Shown here: piece after piece, positions 23,382 to 31,895 of the stretch | How positions within the stretch are numbered: the first letter of the stretch is position 1 | Layout of the letters: each line of letters starts with the position of its first letter | DNA from: an uncultured Bacteroidales bacterium | GTDB taxonomy: Bacteria; Bacteroidota; Bacteroidia; Bacteroidales; UBA932 | Length of the DNA: 46,866 nucleotides | Direction: 5' to 3' | NCBI GenBank assembly: GCA_934700615.1 | Contig: CAKUXR010000024.1 | Coordinates: forward strand, 1-46,866 | The notes under the pieces: model-generated | Told to the model about the DNA's origin: nothing | Seen by the model: only the letters and a program-made list of their open reading frames with translations | Database searches by the model: none | Position numbers and translations under genes: made by a program

Positions 23382-26300
23382 ATGAAACGACTTTCGCATA
23401 TATTCCTGTCAATCATATTCCTGTTCGTACTTGCTCCGCTTTGTTTCGGTTCGGAATATGTCCGTTCGGGAAATATTCCTTCGAAAGAGGACATCCTTTC
23501 GGAACAGTCCGTTCTCCGCTCGTTCATAGACCGTGTCTGTGGGGAGGGAATGTCGGGACGAATACTCATCGGCACGGACAGTTCCATTGAAAGCGATGGG
23601 CGTGATGTCTTTGTCATATCCTCGAGGGATGGGAAACCGGAAATTGTCGGCAGCGGTGTCTCCGCGGCGACGGCGGGATTGGGATGGTATCTGAACCATT
23701 ATGTTCATGTCAACATATCGTGGAACGGCCTCACCGCCGACCTCCGCGACACGGTTCTTCCTCTGCCGGAGATCCCGGAGCGCAGGGAATGCCGGGCGGA
23801 ATGGCGTTACTACCTGAATTACTGCACCTATTCATACACCTGCGCCTTCTGGACGGAGGAACGTTGGATGAAGGAAGTCGATTGGATGGCTCTGCACGGG
23901 ATAAACATGCCGCTGATGGCGCTCGGAACGGATGTCGTCTGGCGCAATGTGCTCCGTGACCTCGGCTGCGACGAGACTGAAATATCCTCTTTCATCGCCG
24001 GCCCGGGATTTCAGGCGTGGTGGATGACGGGCAACATCGAAGGCTGGGGCGGGCCGCTTCCGCAGGGGTGGTATGACCGTCAGGAAAGGCTCTGCCGGAG
24101 GGTTCTCGCAAGGATGCGCTCACTCGGAATGGAGCCTGTCCTGCCCGGCTACTGTGGGATGCTCCCGCGTTCTTTCATCGGAAAGCCAGGCTATGACGCG
24201 TCCGACACGGGACTTTGGGCGGCATTCCCTCGACCGGCATTTCTTCAGCCGTCATCGGACAAATTCGCCTCAGTTGCCGACCTCTACTATGAGGAGCAGG
24301 CGAAAATTATGGGGCGCTCGCGTTTCTACAGCATGGATCCGTTCCATGAGGGAGGCAGCGTTGAGGGCACGGACATCCCCGAGGCCTATAGAACCATACT
24401 TGCCCGGCTGCGCCGTCACAATCCGGATGCGGTGTGGGTGCTTCAGGGCTGGAACGAGAATCCTCGACGTGAGGCTCTTGAAGCTCTCGGGCAAGGGGAC
24501 TGCATTGTCTTTGACCTTTTTTCCGAGGCGAGGCCGAAATGGCGCGACGGCTATTGCGGGCATGACATGATCTGGTGCATGCTGCCTAATTTCGGAGGCC
24601 GCGTCGGCCTGCACGGACGCCTGTCCAAGTTGCTGAACGGCTGGTTCGATGCGGTCGAGGCCTTCCCGGAGACTATGGTCGGCATCGGCGCGGCTCCCGA
24701 GGGAATAGAGACCAATCCGGTTCTTTATGACCTGCTGTTTGAACTCCCGTGGAGAACGGGGCAGCGGCCGGCAACTCGGCCAACTTCCGCGGAGAACGTG
24801 GCGACGAACGGCAACTCTGACTGTGGCAGGGACAGGAGCTGCCGCGAATGGCTTGACGGCTATGTCCTTGCCCGCTACGGAACATCCGACCCGTCTCTCA
24901 TCCGTGCATGGCACAAGATTGCCGCCTCTGCGCTGGACTGCCCAACGGATCAGGAAGGCACAAGCGAGCCGATAGTCTGCGCACGTCCGGGCTGGGGACT
25001 GAAGTCCGTCTCCAAGTGGAGCACTGCGGAGATTTACTATGATGTGGCGGAACTCCGCGACGCCGCAGGCCTGTTTCTTGACGCGAAGACTCAGCTCTCC
25101 GGCAATGCCAACTATCGTCACGATCTGATTGACCTTGTGCGTCAGACTCTTACGGACTCCACGCTCTTTCTGCTGCGGAATGTCGAGGCAGCGTATAAAT
25201 CCGGAGACACGGCTGCGTTCCGCTCAGGCTACAAGGCGTTCCTCGGAATGATTGATGACATTGACGCGCTTCTTTCCACCGACCCGTTCTTTCATCTTGA
25301 CCGTTGGCTGGACTCAGCGGAGGAAGTCTGCGGCGAGATTACGGGTGCGACTGATGCTGACAGGGCGCTGATGGAACGTAACGCGAGGACGCTCATCACG
25401 GTCTGGGGTGACCGCCCCTCTGCCCGCAGACTGCACGACTATTCCAACCGCGAGTGGGGAGGGATGCTTTCCTCCTTCTATCTTCCGCGCTGGAAACGCT
25501 TCTTTGAGACTGTGGAACGCGGCGAGGCGCTTCCTGACGACGACGGCTGGTATGAAATAGAAAGTGAGTGGATTCTCCGGCGTGAGCGATATGCTCTGTC
25601 GGATGAACCGGCGCTTGACTGTGCCGAAAGGCTGTTTCGGAAATATTTTGGAGGCTGCTTTGAACTTACCGCATCATCCGATGTTACAGCGCTTTCCGAT
25701 GAGGCGGGTGATTATGTCGCCTATCTGAAGGAGTTTCTGGCAGGAACGGAGAAGCCGTCGGCCGATGCGATTAAAGAAAGCCGGATTGTCCTTGACATAG
25801 ACGGCGGCCTTGAGTGCGGGCCGGAGGGCTTCGAGTTCGCTGTCCGTCCCGGAGAACTTCGCATAACCGGGCGCGACCGTGCCGGGGTGTTCTACGGCAT
25901 CCAGCACCTTCTGCGCCAGCTTCCGCCGTCGGTATATGCCAAACAAGGGCTTTCCGAACCGGTACAGTTGCCGCTTGGAGTCAGTCTTGATGCCCCGGAG
26001 AGTACCTACCGGGGGCTGATGATTGACGTGGCGCGGGCTTTCGTGGATGCCGAGGGACTGAAACGGCAGATAGACCTTATGGGGATGCATAACCTCAATG
26101 TCCTGCACTTGCACCTTACTGACAACGAGGGCTGGAGGCTCGAAATCAAGTCGCATCCCGAACTCTCCGAGGTCGGAGGATTCCGCGGCGGCGACTCTTC
26201 CGTGGGGGCGCAGTACGGTCTTTGGGACAGACGCTACGGCGGCTACTACACTCAGGAACAGATGCGCGAAATCATCGACTACGCTAAGTTCCGCAACATA

Positions 26301-27734
26301 ACCATAATCCCCGAGATAGACCTTCCCGGGCACAGCCAGGCCATCGCACGGGTGCTTCCGGAGATCCTTTGCGACTATGCTCCAGACACCTCCCGTTCGG
26401 CGGGCTATGACACGCGCGGGGTCTGGTGCGTCTCCCGAGAGAAAAACTACCGTCTTTTGGACGACATAATCTCGGAAGTCGCGGCTCTCTTCCCGTCGGA
26501 GTACATCCACATCGGCGGCGACGAGGTCGGGATGAAGGGCTGGCTGTCATGCCCTCACTGCTCCGCTCTCATGAGGGAGAGGGGATTCACCGACCCGAAG
26601 CAGCTTGAGGACCTGTTCATGAAGCGGGTCACCGACATCGTAAAGGCCAAGGGCAAGACACCGGTAGCGTGGTGGGACAAGGATGTGATTACCGATACAT
26701 TCACCAAGGAAAGCCTCGTATGTGCATGGCAGGACATCCCTGCCTGCCGCAAAGCCATGGCTAAGGGCTACAGGACAGTCTTCCTGTCGGCGTGGCATCT
26801 CTACTTCGACATGAAGCAGGGCCCGCACGACCCGGGGCAGGACTGGGGCGGCATAATCGACTGGCACAGGGTCTATGACCTCGATCTCGGACGGCTCGGA
26901 GTGACTGACGCGGAAAAATCTGTTGTCATCGGCTACGAAGGAGCGTTCTGGGCGGAGACCCATCTCCAGAACGCTCCGGAATCCCCGGACTACCTCGATT
27001 TCATGCTCTGGCCCCGCGCCGCCGCGCTCGGAGCAATGTCCTGGGGCAAGAAACTTTCGGGTGAGGAGTTCGCGGAATATATGAGGACACGACACTATCC
27101 GAGGCTATCTGCAATGGGCGTCGCGTTCCGTCTTCCGGAGCCTTCAGTGACATGGGAAAACGTTCTTCTCTCCGCTTCTGCGGAAGATGGGGAGACAATT
27201 CTCTGCATAAAGAACGGAGGCAGTCCGAAGGCTTATTACAGGCCGTTCAAGACCGCGCATCCCGAGAGTTACTCCTTTGTCGTCCGTTTCGGAAGCGGCC
27301 GCAGTGTCCCGGTCAAGGCGCGGCAGTGCTGCGACACCATAGCTCCGGCATTCCGACTCAGTTCATCCCTGCCCGAAGACGGCTGGAAACCATTCTCCGG
27401 AGTCGAGGCATACAGGGACAAGGCTCATTTCTCCTCCACGCCGCACGATGGTGACTGGATTCTGATTGACTTCTCCAATCCGGTAAAGTGCCGTGAAATC
27501 GCCCTCAAGACTGGCGAGGCTCTTTTCGCCAGTGGTGGCTTCCCCTACGGCTATACGGAGGTTTCATACGACGGAAAACATTTCCACCGGGTCGGCGAAC
27601 TCATCGATGGCGGCATCTCTATCTTCCCGAAACGCCCCGTCCGCTCCGTGAGACTCGTGTGCACTTTCACCGGTAACAGCCGCGACCTGACGATACTCCA
27701 GCCCATAAGGGTATATCCCGTTTTGACGGAATAA
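23382..27734 (+). CDS. GH89-GH20 fusion: alpha-N-acetylglucosaminidase plus beta-hexosaminidase
   Basis: A 1,450-residue secreted protein (signal peptide to about residue 24) joining two whole enzymes. Residues about 25-740 are GH89: WRYYLNYCTYSYTCAFW, GYCGMLPRSF, the acid/base candidate Glu323 in MDPFHEGGS, and the nucleophile candidate Glu440 in GIGAAPEGIETNP. Residues about 770-1290 are GH20: YRGLMIDVARAFVD, HLHLTDNEGWRLEIKSHPEL, IIPEIDLPGHSQA, and the catalytic pair Asp1047-Glu1048 in IHIGGDEVGM. The last ~110 residues form an F5/8-type (discoidin-like) sandwich. GH89 frees alpha-GlcNAc caps (for example GlcNAc-alpha-1,4-Gal of gastric mucin); GH20 frees beta-GlcNAc/GalNAc. A Thr/Asn/Arg-rich insert (about 459-486) interrupts the GH89 part just after the nucleophile. 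Either domain alone is usually a separate protein. Confidence 0.92.
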   Translation: MKRLSHIFLSIIFLFVLAPLCFGSEYVRSGNIPSKEDILSEQSVLRSFIDRVCGEGMSGRILIGTDSSIESDGRDVFVISSRDGKPEIVGSGVSAATAGLGWYLNHYVHVNISWNGLTADLRDTVLPLPEIPERRECRAEWRYYLNYCTYSYTCAFWTEERWMKEVDWMALHGINMPLMALGTDVVWRNVLRDLGCDETEISSFIAGPGFQAWWMTGNIEGWGGPLPQGWYDRQERLCRRVLARMRSLGMEPVLPGYCGMLPRSFIGKPGYDASDTGLWAAFPRPAFLQPSSDKFASVADLYYEEQAKIMGRSRFYSMDPFHEGGSVEGTDIPEAYRTILARLRRHNPDAVWVLQGWNENPRREALEALGQGDCIVFDLFSEARPKWRDGYCGHDMIWCMLPNFGGRVGLHGRLSKLLNGWFDAVEAFPETMVGIGAAPEGIETNPVLYDLLFELPWRTGQRPATRPTSAENVATNGNSDCGRDRSCREWLDGYVLARYGTSDPSLIRAWHKIAASALDCPTDQEGTSEPIVCARPGWGLKSVSKWSTAEIYYDVAELRDAAGLFLDAKTQLSGNANYRHDLIDLVRQTLTDSTLFLLRNVEAAYKSGDTAAFRSGYKAFLGMIDDIDALLSTDPFFHLDRWLDSAEEVCGEITGATDADRALMERNARTLITVWGDRPSARRLHDYSNREWGGMLSSFYLPRWKRFFETVERGEALPDDDGWYEIESEWILRRERYALSDEPALDCAERLFRKYFGGCFELTASSDVTALSDEAGDYVAYLKEFLAGTEKPSADAIKESRIVLDIDGGLECGPEGFEFAVRPGELRITGRDRAGVFYGIQHLLRQLPPSVYAKQGLSEPVQLPLGVSLDAPESTYRGLMIDVARAFVDAEGLKRQIDLMGMHNLNVLHLHLTDNEGWRLEIKSHPELSEVGGFRGGDSSVGAQYGLWDRRYGGYYTQEQMREIIDYAKFRNITIIPEIDLPGHSQAIARVLPEILCDYAPDTSRSAGYDTRGVWCVSREKNYRLLDDIISEVAALFPSEYIHIGGDEVGMKGWLSCPHCSALMRERGFTDPKQLEDLFMKRVTDIVKAKGKTPVAWWDKDVITDTFTKESLVCAWQDIPACRKAMAKGYRTVFLSAWHLYFDMKQGPHDPGQDWGGIIDWHRVYDLDLGRLGVTDAEKSVVIGYEGAFWAETHLQNAPESPDYLDFMLWPRAAALGAMSWGKKLSGEEFAEYMRTRHYPRLSAMGVAFRLPEPSVTWENVLLSASAEDGETILCIKNGGSPKAYYRPFKTAHPESYSFVVRFGSGRSVPVKARQCCDTIAPAFRLSSSLPEDGWKPFSGVEAYRDKAHFSSTPHDGDWILIDFSNPVKCREIALKTGEALFASGGFPYGYTEVSYDGKHFHRVGELIDGGISIFPKRPVRSVRLVCTFTGNSRDLTILQPIRVYPVLTE

Positions 27735-27901
27735 TGAAATATATGTTCCCGAATAATTCCGGATATTGATAATATGTAAATGTATATAGATAAGACGATT
27801 CTATCATGAAGCACAATTTTTTAAAAGCGACTGCGGTTCTTGCAGCGACGACTTTTTCTGTGATTTCCTCAGAAACAATATTCTCAAAAAATCATATTTC
27901 G

Positions 27902-29593
27902 ATGAAAAAATATATACTCACTCTCGCTTCAATTCTTTTTTCGCTCATTTTCGGAGTTTCGCTCTCCGCACAGGAATTTTTCCGCATCGCGGCACACGAC
28001 TCTTCGGAGGAGTCAAAGAAATCGGCGGACATAGTCTGCACCGGAGAACACGACGAACTCACGATTCAGAAGGTTCTGGACGGTTCCGACTGGGTGGATA
28101 CTATGGGCAATGCAGCAGAGCCTCTGAAGCCCTCGTTTGACCGTGCGCTCATCCCGCAGCCGGTGTTCGATGCCGAGCCGGGCTATGTGGAACTCTACTG
28201 GAAGGCCTGGGAGCAGGCTTATGCTCACGTGAAATGGCAGAAGGGGCTCGTGCAGCCGCTCTATATGGACGAGGGGCTCTGGGACGACACCATCTGGATC
28301 TGGGACTCGGAGTTCATGGTGATGTTCTGCAAGTATGCCCCGAAACTTTTCCCGGGCATCCAGACGCTCGACAACTTCTATTACACTATGCTTGAAGACA
28401 GCGGCTCGTCCCTGCGCATCCAGCATCCTGACAACCCTCCTTTCTTCGCATGGGTGGAGAACGACTACTACAAGATAACCGGGGACAGGGATCACATCCG
28501 CGAACTGCTTCTCGACAAGAAGTTTCTCCAACGCTACTGGAACCTTTTCCCGACTCTCTCTCCAGAGCTTAAGCTTCAGTTTGACCACTATCCCATAGCA
28601 CTGAAGTACAAGGGCATAGGATATGAATGGAACGGGATTTCGAGCGGAATGGACAACACTCCGCGCACCCGTGCAGGCGAAGGGATGCTCTGGGTCGATG
28701 CCATCTCACAGCAGGCTCTTTCCGCGCTCTACATCTCGCGCCTTGCCAAGGTGGCTGGTGACGGAGCCACGGCCCGCGAGTTCGAGAAGAAGTGGAAGGA
28801 ACTGCGGGGAATTGTGAACAAGTACTATTGGGACGATTCAGACGGATGTTACTACGACATCGTGCCAGCATCTTCCGGCGAGACTGCTTCGGTGGCGGAT
28901 GTCCAGGCATCCCCGTCCGCGTGGCGCACGACGGGCATCCTGACTCCGGCGTCATTTTGGCCGATGCTCGCGGAAATCCCTTCGGAGGCTCAGGCAAGGC
29001 GCATGACCGAATTTGCCCTGCGTCCCGACAAACTCGGAGGAGAGGTCCCTTGGGTGACCGTCTCGCGTGACGACCCGGACTTCGACGCGAATGACGGCTG
29101 GTACTGGCGCGGGGCGATGTGGCTCCCGACCGCCTACATGGGCATCAAGGCTCTTGAAAAGTACGACTTCATGGAGGCCGCCGACACAACTGCCGAGCAG
29201 GTTCTCTCGTGGATGCTCCGCACATGGCGCGACTATGAACCGCACACAATCTGGGAATGCTATTCCCCGACCGCACCTGCCCCGAGCAGCAACCACGGCA
29301 AGCGCGTCCGTCCCGACTTCTGCGGCTGGTCCGCCCTCGGTCCAATATCCCTCTTCATCGAGAACGTCCTCGGCTTCCACGACATTGACGCCTCCTCCCG
29401 CACCATCCGCTGGGACATCCGTAACGACTGCCGCCACGGCCTGAACAACCTCACTTTCGGCGACACAGCCACCGATCTCCTCTACGACCCGGCAGCCTCC
29501 ACCGTTACCATTCGCAGCAACAAGCCCTACTGCCTCATCCTCAACGGCAAGTCCCACCGCATCCGAGCCGGAGTAACAACGATTTCTATCTGA
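27902..29593 (+). CDS. trehalase/MGH1-like (alpha/alpha)6 glycosidase
   Basis: 563 residues from the ATG at 27902, which gives a clean signal peptide (MKKYILTLASILFSLIFGVS, cleavage near LSAQ). The frame is open to another ATG at 27806, which would add a second signal-like segment. The catalytic part shows DDTIWIWDSEFM, YEWNGISSGMDNTPRT, YWRGAMWLPTAYMGIKALEK, ECYSPTAPAPSSN and DFCGWSALGPI, the layout of GH37/GH63-like inverting glucosidases. Directly after the signal lies RIAAHDSSEESKKSADIVC, then TGEHDELTIQKVLDG: the typical first turn of a right-handed beta-helix protein, here not followed by a helix. Substrate unknown; likely alpha-linked sugar released by other PUL enzymes. 167 bp after the fusion gene, last of the PUL. 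Confidence 0.7.
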   Translation: MKKYILTLASILFSLIFGVSLSAQEFFRIAAHDSSEESKKSADIVCTGEHDELTIQKVLDGSDWVDTMGNAAEPLKPSFDRALIPQPVFDAEPGYVELYWKAWEQAYAHVKWQKGLVQPLYMDEGLWDDTIWIWDSEFMVMFCKYAPKLFPGIQTLDNFYYTMLEDSGSSLRIQHPDNPPFFAWVENDYYKITGDRDHIRELLLDKKFLQRYWNLFPTLSPELKLQFDHYPIALKYKGIGYEWNGISSGMDNTPRTRAGEGMLWVDAISQQALSALYISRLAKVAGDGATAREFEKKWKELRGIVNKYYWDDSDGCYYDIVPASSGETASVADVQASPSAWRTTGILTPASFWPMLAEIPSEAQARRMTEFALRPDKLGGEVPWVTVSRDDPDFDANDGWYWRGAMWLPTAYMGIKALEKYDFMEAADTTAEQVLSWMLRTWRDYEPHTIWECYSPTAPAPSSNHGKRVRPDFCGWSALGPISLFIENVLGFHDIDASSRTIRWDIRNDCRHGLNNLTFGDTATDLLYDPAASTVTIRSNKPYCLILNGKSHRIRAGVTTISI

Positions 29594-29639
29594 ACAATTC
29601 AGAATGAGACCCGAATCTTATTAACCTTATCAGGTTTTC

Positions 29640-29952
29640 ATTTTCATCGTTATAGTAGAGCATTTCCGTTTTTTTTCGTAGATTTGGCGATGCGAATAAA
29701 ACTGCATAAAAAGCGCAAACAACACACATGAAAACCCCAAACATTCTTATCCTATGCACGGCATTCCTCGTGAGTATGCCAAGTACAGATGCCCAGTCAT
29801 TTAAAGACGGTCTCAAAAGCCTCGGAGACAAAATCGACAAACAAATAGTAAAGACGACCCAGTCTGTCAAGAACCAGACAACCGGCAGCAAGCCGACTAC
29901 ACAGAAGCCCGCCACAAGCAAGACTTCCGACAGGGACAAGGCACTTCAGAAG
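29640..29952 (+). repeat. 313-bp direct repeat, left copy
   Basis: This stretch is repeated with modest divergence at 31583-31895. It carries the promoter region (TAGATTTG at 29679-29686), the leader and the first 75 codons of the LRR-protein gene. The distance from repeat start to ATG is 88 bp in both copies. It ends abruptly inside codon 75, at a junction with a minus-strand lipoprotein fragment. Confidence 0.75.
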
Positions 29953-29973
29953 CACCATCCGGCAGATTCGTGA
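29728..29973 (+). pseudogene. truncated copy of the LRR surface-protein gene
   Basis: The first ~75 codons (signal peptide, then AQSFKDGLKSLGDKIDKQIV and a Thr/Lys-rich linker with TGSKPTTQKPATSKTSDRD) match the start of the intact gene at 31671. Homology stops after LQK; six unrelated codons follow before the stop at 29971-29973. It lacks the whole LRR domain. Synonymous and conservative differences from the intact copy show the duplication is not recent. Confidence 0.75.
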
Positions 29974-30133
29974 CCTTCAGATTGAAGGTCTCCCCTATTT
30001 TCAGGTCAATGCTTTCCTGATTCAATTCCAGATCAGGACCATCAGCAGAATCCTTCTTGCATCCGGCCAATGCCAAGGTCAATGCTGCCGCCACGGCACC
30101 CATAAGAATCACCCTATAAAATGGTCTTTTCAT
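29953..30133 (-). pseudogene. Big_2-type lipoprotein, N-terminal fragment
   Basis: The minus frame from 30133 encodes a lipoprotein signal (MKRPFYRVILMGAVAAALTL, lipobox LAGC) and the first strands of a bacterial Ig-like domain (LNQESIDLKIGETFNLKVTN, LPDGAS). It then runs into the antisense of the truncated LRR copy and stops at 29897. The rest of the gene is lost at the same junction that cut the LRR copy. The start resembles Big_2 surface lipoproteins such as the one at the right edge of the window, but I cannot say it derives from it. Confidence 0.6.
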
Positions 30134-30360
30134 GATTTATCAGTTTTTACAGTTTATAATCAATCCTCGATTTCTACAAAGAAAAGAAATCCCCCGCGTT
30201 ATTTCTATACGTATTTTTACGTATTTTAGAGATTTACCCCTTGCTCTCACAGATTGATTTCATTGTCTTAAAACAATAAAATACCAATTTGTCTTGCTTT
30301 TGTTGTCCATAAACACTAAATTTACCGCACCTAAGTATGCGTAAAAAATAACAAAACAAT

Positions 30361-31566
30361 ATGGAAGTCTTGACAAGAAAACACTATGCCGATAAGGTTG
30401 ATTCGTGGATTGGCAAAGGCAATATCATTGTCCTTGTAGGGCCGCGTCGTGTCGGTAAAAGTTATATCCTCAAGGATTTTATCCAGAGACATTCACAGGA
30501 AAAGGATATAAATGTAATCTATGTAGATAAGGAGAAGAAAGCATTCAAGAATATCAAGACCAAGGACGACCTTGACAATTATATCGAGAGCCTGTTTCAT
30601 CCGGGCAAGCATAATGTCATTCTTGTTGACGAAGTTCAGCAGATTGAAGAATTCGAGAAGAGCATCTGCAGCTGGTACACCGAAGACAACACCGACGTGA
30701 TCATTACCGGCAGCAATTCAAAAATGCTGTCAGGAGATCTTTCCACATTGTTGGCTGGCAGATATGTAGAACTCAGAGTCCACCCATTATCATATCCGGA
30801 ATTTCTGGAGTTCCATAACCTGCTGGACAACGATGAGTCATTGATGAAGTATCTGAATTATGGCGGTCTTCCCGGTCTCCGCAGGATAGGACTGGATAAT
30901 GACGAGCACGTGTGGTCCTATCTCTCAAGTGTATTCAACACCATAATGTTAAAGGACATTATCGAGCGTCACGACATCCGCAATGTTCCTTTTTTGAATA
31001 ATCTTATTGCATTCTATGCTGACACTACGGGAAAACTGACATCGGCCAACAGTATTTCCAAGTACATGAAATCACAAGGCGAGAACGTATCAAGCAATAT
31101 AGTGCTCTTATATAGGAGTTTCTATGAGGAAGCATATTTGTTGGATACAGTCTCGCGTTATGACATTCACGGAAAGAAAATTTTGGAGTCCAACGAAAAA
31201 GTCTATTGGGATGACCTGGGACTTAGAAATCTCAAGGCGGAAGGAGGAATGGATTCATACATTGAAAAGGTAATCGAGAATGCCGTATATAAACATCTGT
31301 GTTTTTTAGGATACGAGGTTCATGTAGGCATTCTCGGTGCGGGAGAAGTCGATTTTGTCTGCACCAAGCCTGGTGAGACAGCATATGTGCAAGTTACTTA
31401 CCTGATGGGAGAGCAGGCCACTCGGGACAGAGAGTTCGGTCCTTTGGAAAGAATCCGTGACAATCATCCGAAATATGTAATCAGTGCTACTCCTTTTCTG
31501 ACTTCAAGGGATGAGAATGGCATCAAGCATATTTCATTGAGAGAGTTTCTTAACAAAGGTCTCTGA
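30361..31566 (+). CDS. AAA ATPase with DUF4143 domain
   Basis: A 401-residue cytoplasmic protein. Walker A GPRRVGKS (27-34), Walker B NVILVDEVQ (Asp90-Glu91), a sensor-like IITGSNSKML, then AGRYVELRVHPLSYPEFLEF, the marker of the ATP-binding/DUF4143 family. The C-terminal ~110 residues (EKVIENAVYKHLCFLGYEVH ... GEVDFVC) look like the nuclease-like fold of DUF4143. The family is common and often lies in variable islands; its molecular task is unproven, with toxin-antitoxin or DNA-related roles suggested. It sits alone between the two copies of the 313-bp repeat. In the 227 bp upstream I see only an AT-rich stretch with a weak hairpin, no consensus promoter. Confidence 0.85.
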   Translation: MEVLTRKHYADKVDSWIGKGNIIVLVGPRRVGKSYILKDFIQRHSQEKDINVIYVDKEKKAFKNIKTKDDLDNYIESLFHPGKHNVILVDEVQQIEEFEKSICSWYTEDNTDVIITGSNSKMLSGDLSTLLAGRYVELRVHPLSYPEFLEFHNLLDNDESLMKYLNYGGLPGLRRIGLDNDEHVWSYLSSVFNTIMLKDIIERHDIRNVPFLNNLIAFYADTTGKLTSANSISKYMKSQGENVSSNIVLLYRSFYEEAYLLDTVSRYDIHGKKILESNEKVYWDDLGLRNLKAEGGMDSYIEKVIENAVYKHLCFLGYEVHVGILGAGEVDFVCTKPGETAYVQVTYLMGEQATRDREFGPLERIRDNHPKYVISATPFLTSRDENGIKHISLREFLNKGL

Positions 31567-31582
31567 AATGGCAGAACATCAG

Positions 31583-31895
31583 ATTTTCATCGTTATAGTA
31601 GAGCAGTTCCAATTTTTTTCGTAGATTTGGTGATGCAAATAAAACCCCAAACAAAACGGAAAAAATACACATGAAAACCCGAAACATTCTAAGCCTATGT
31701 ACGGCACTCCTCATGAGCATGCCCTGTTCTGATGCCCAATCATTTAAAGACGGGCTCAAAAACATCGGAGACAAAATCGGCAAACAAATCGTAAAAACCA
31801 CCCAGGCTGCCAAGAACCAGACGACCGGCAGCAAGCCGACTACACAGAAGCCTGCAGCAAGCAAGACTTCCGACAGGGACAAGGCTCTTCAGAAA
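31583..31895 (+). repeat. 313-bp direct repeat, right copy
   Basis: Intact partner of the repeat at 29640-29952. It starts 17 bp after the ATPase stop and covers the promoter, leader and first 75 codons of the LRR gene. Both copies have the same orientation and length, which makes deletion of the ATPase segment by recombination possible. Confidence 0.75.
31622..31629 (+). promoter_or_regulatory. candidate -7 element of the LRR operon
   Basis: TAGATTTG matches TAnnTTTG and lies 42 bp before the ATG. The element is identical in the left repeat copy (29679-29686), in a leader that otherwise differs at many positions. The -33 box is poor. Confidence 0.45.
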
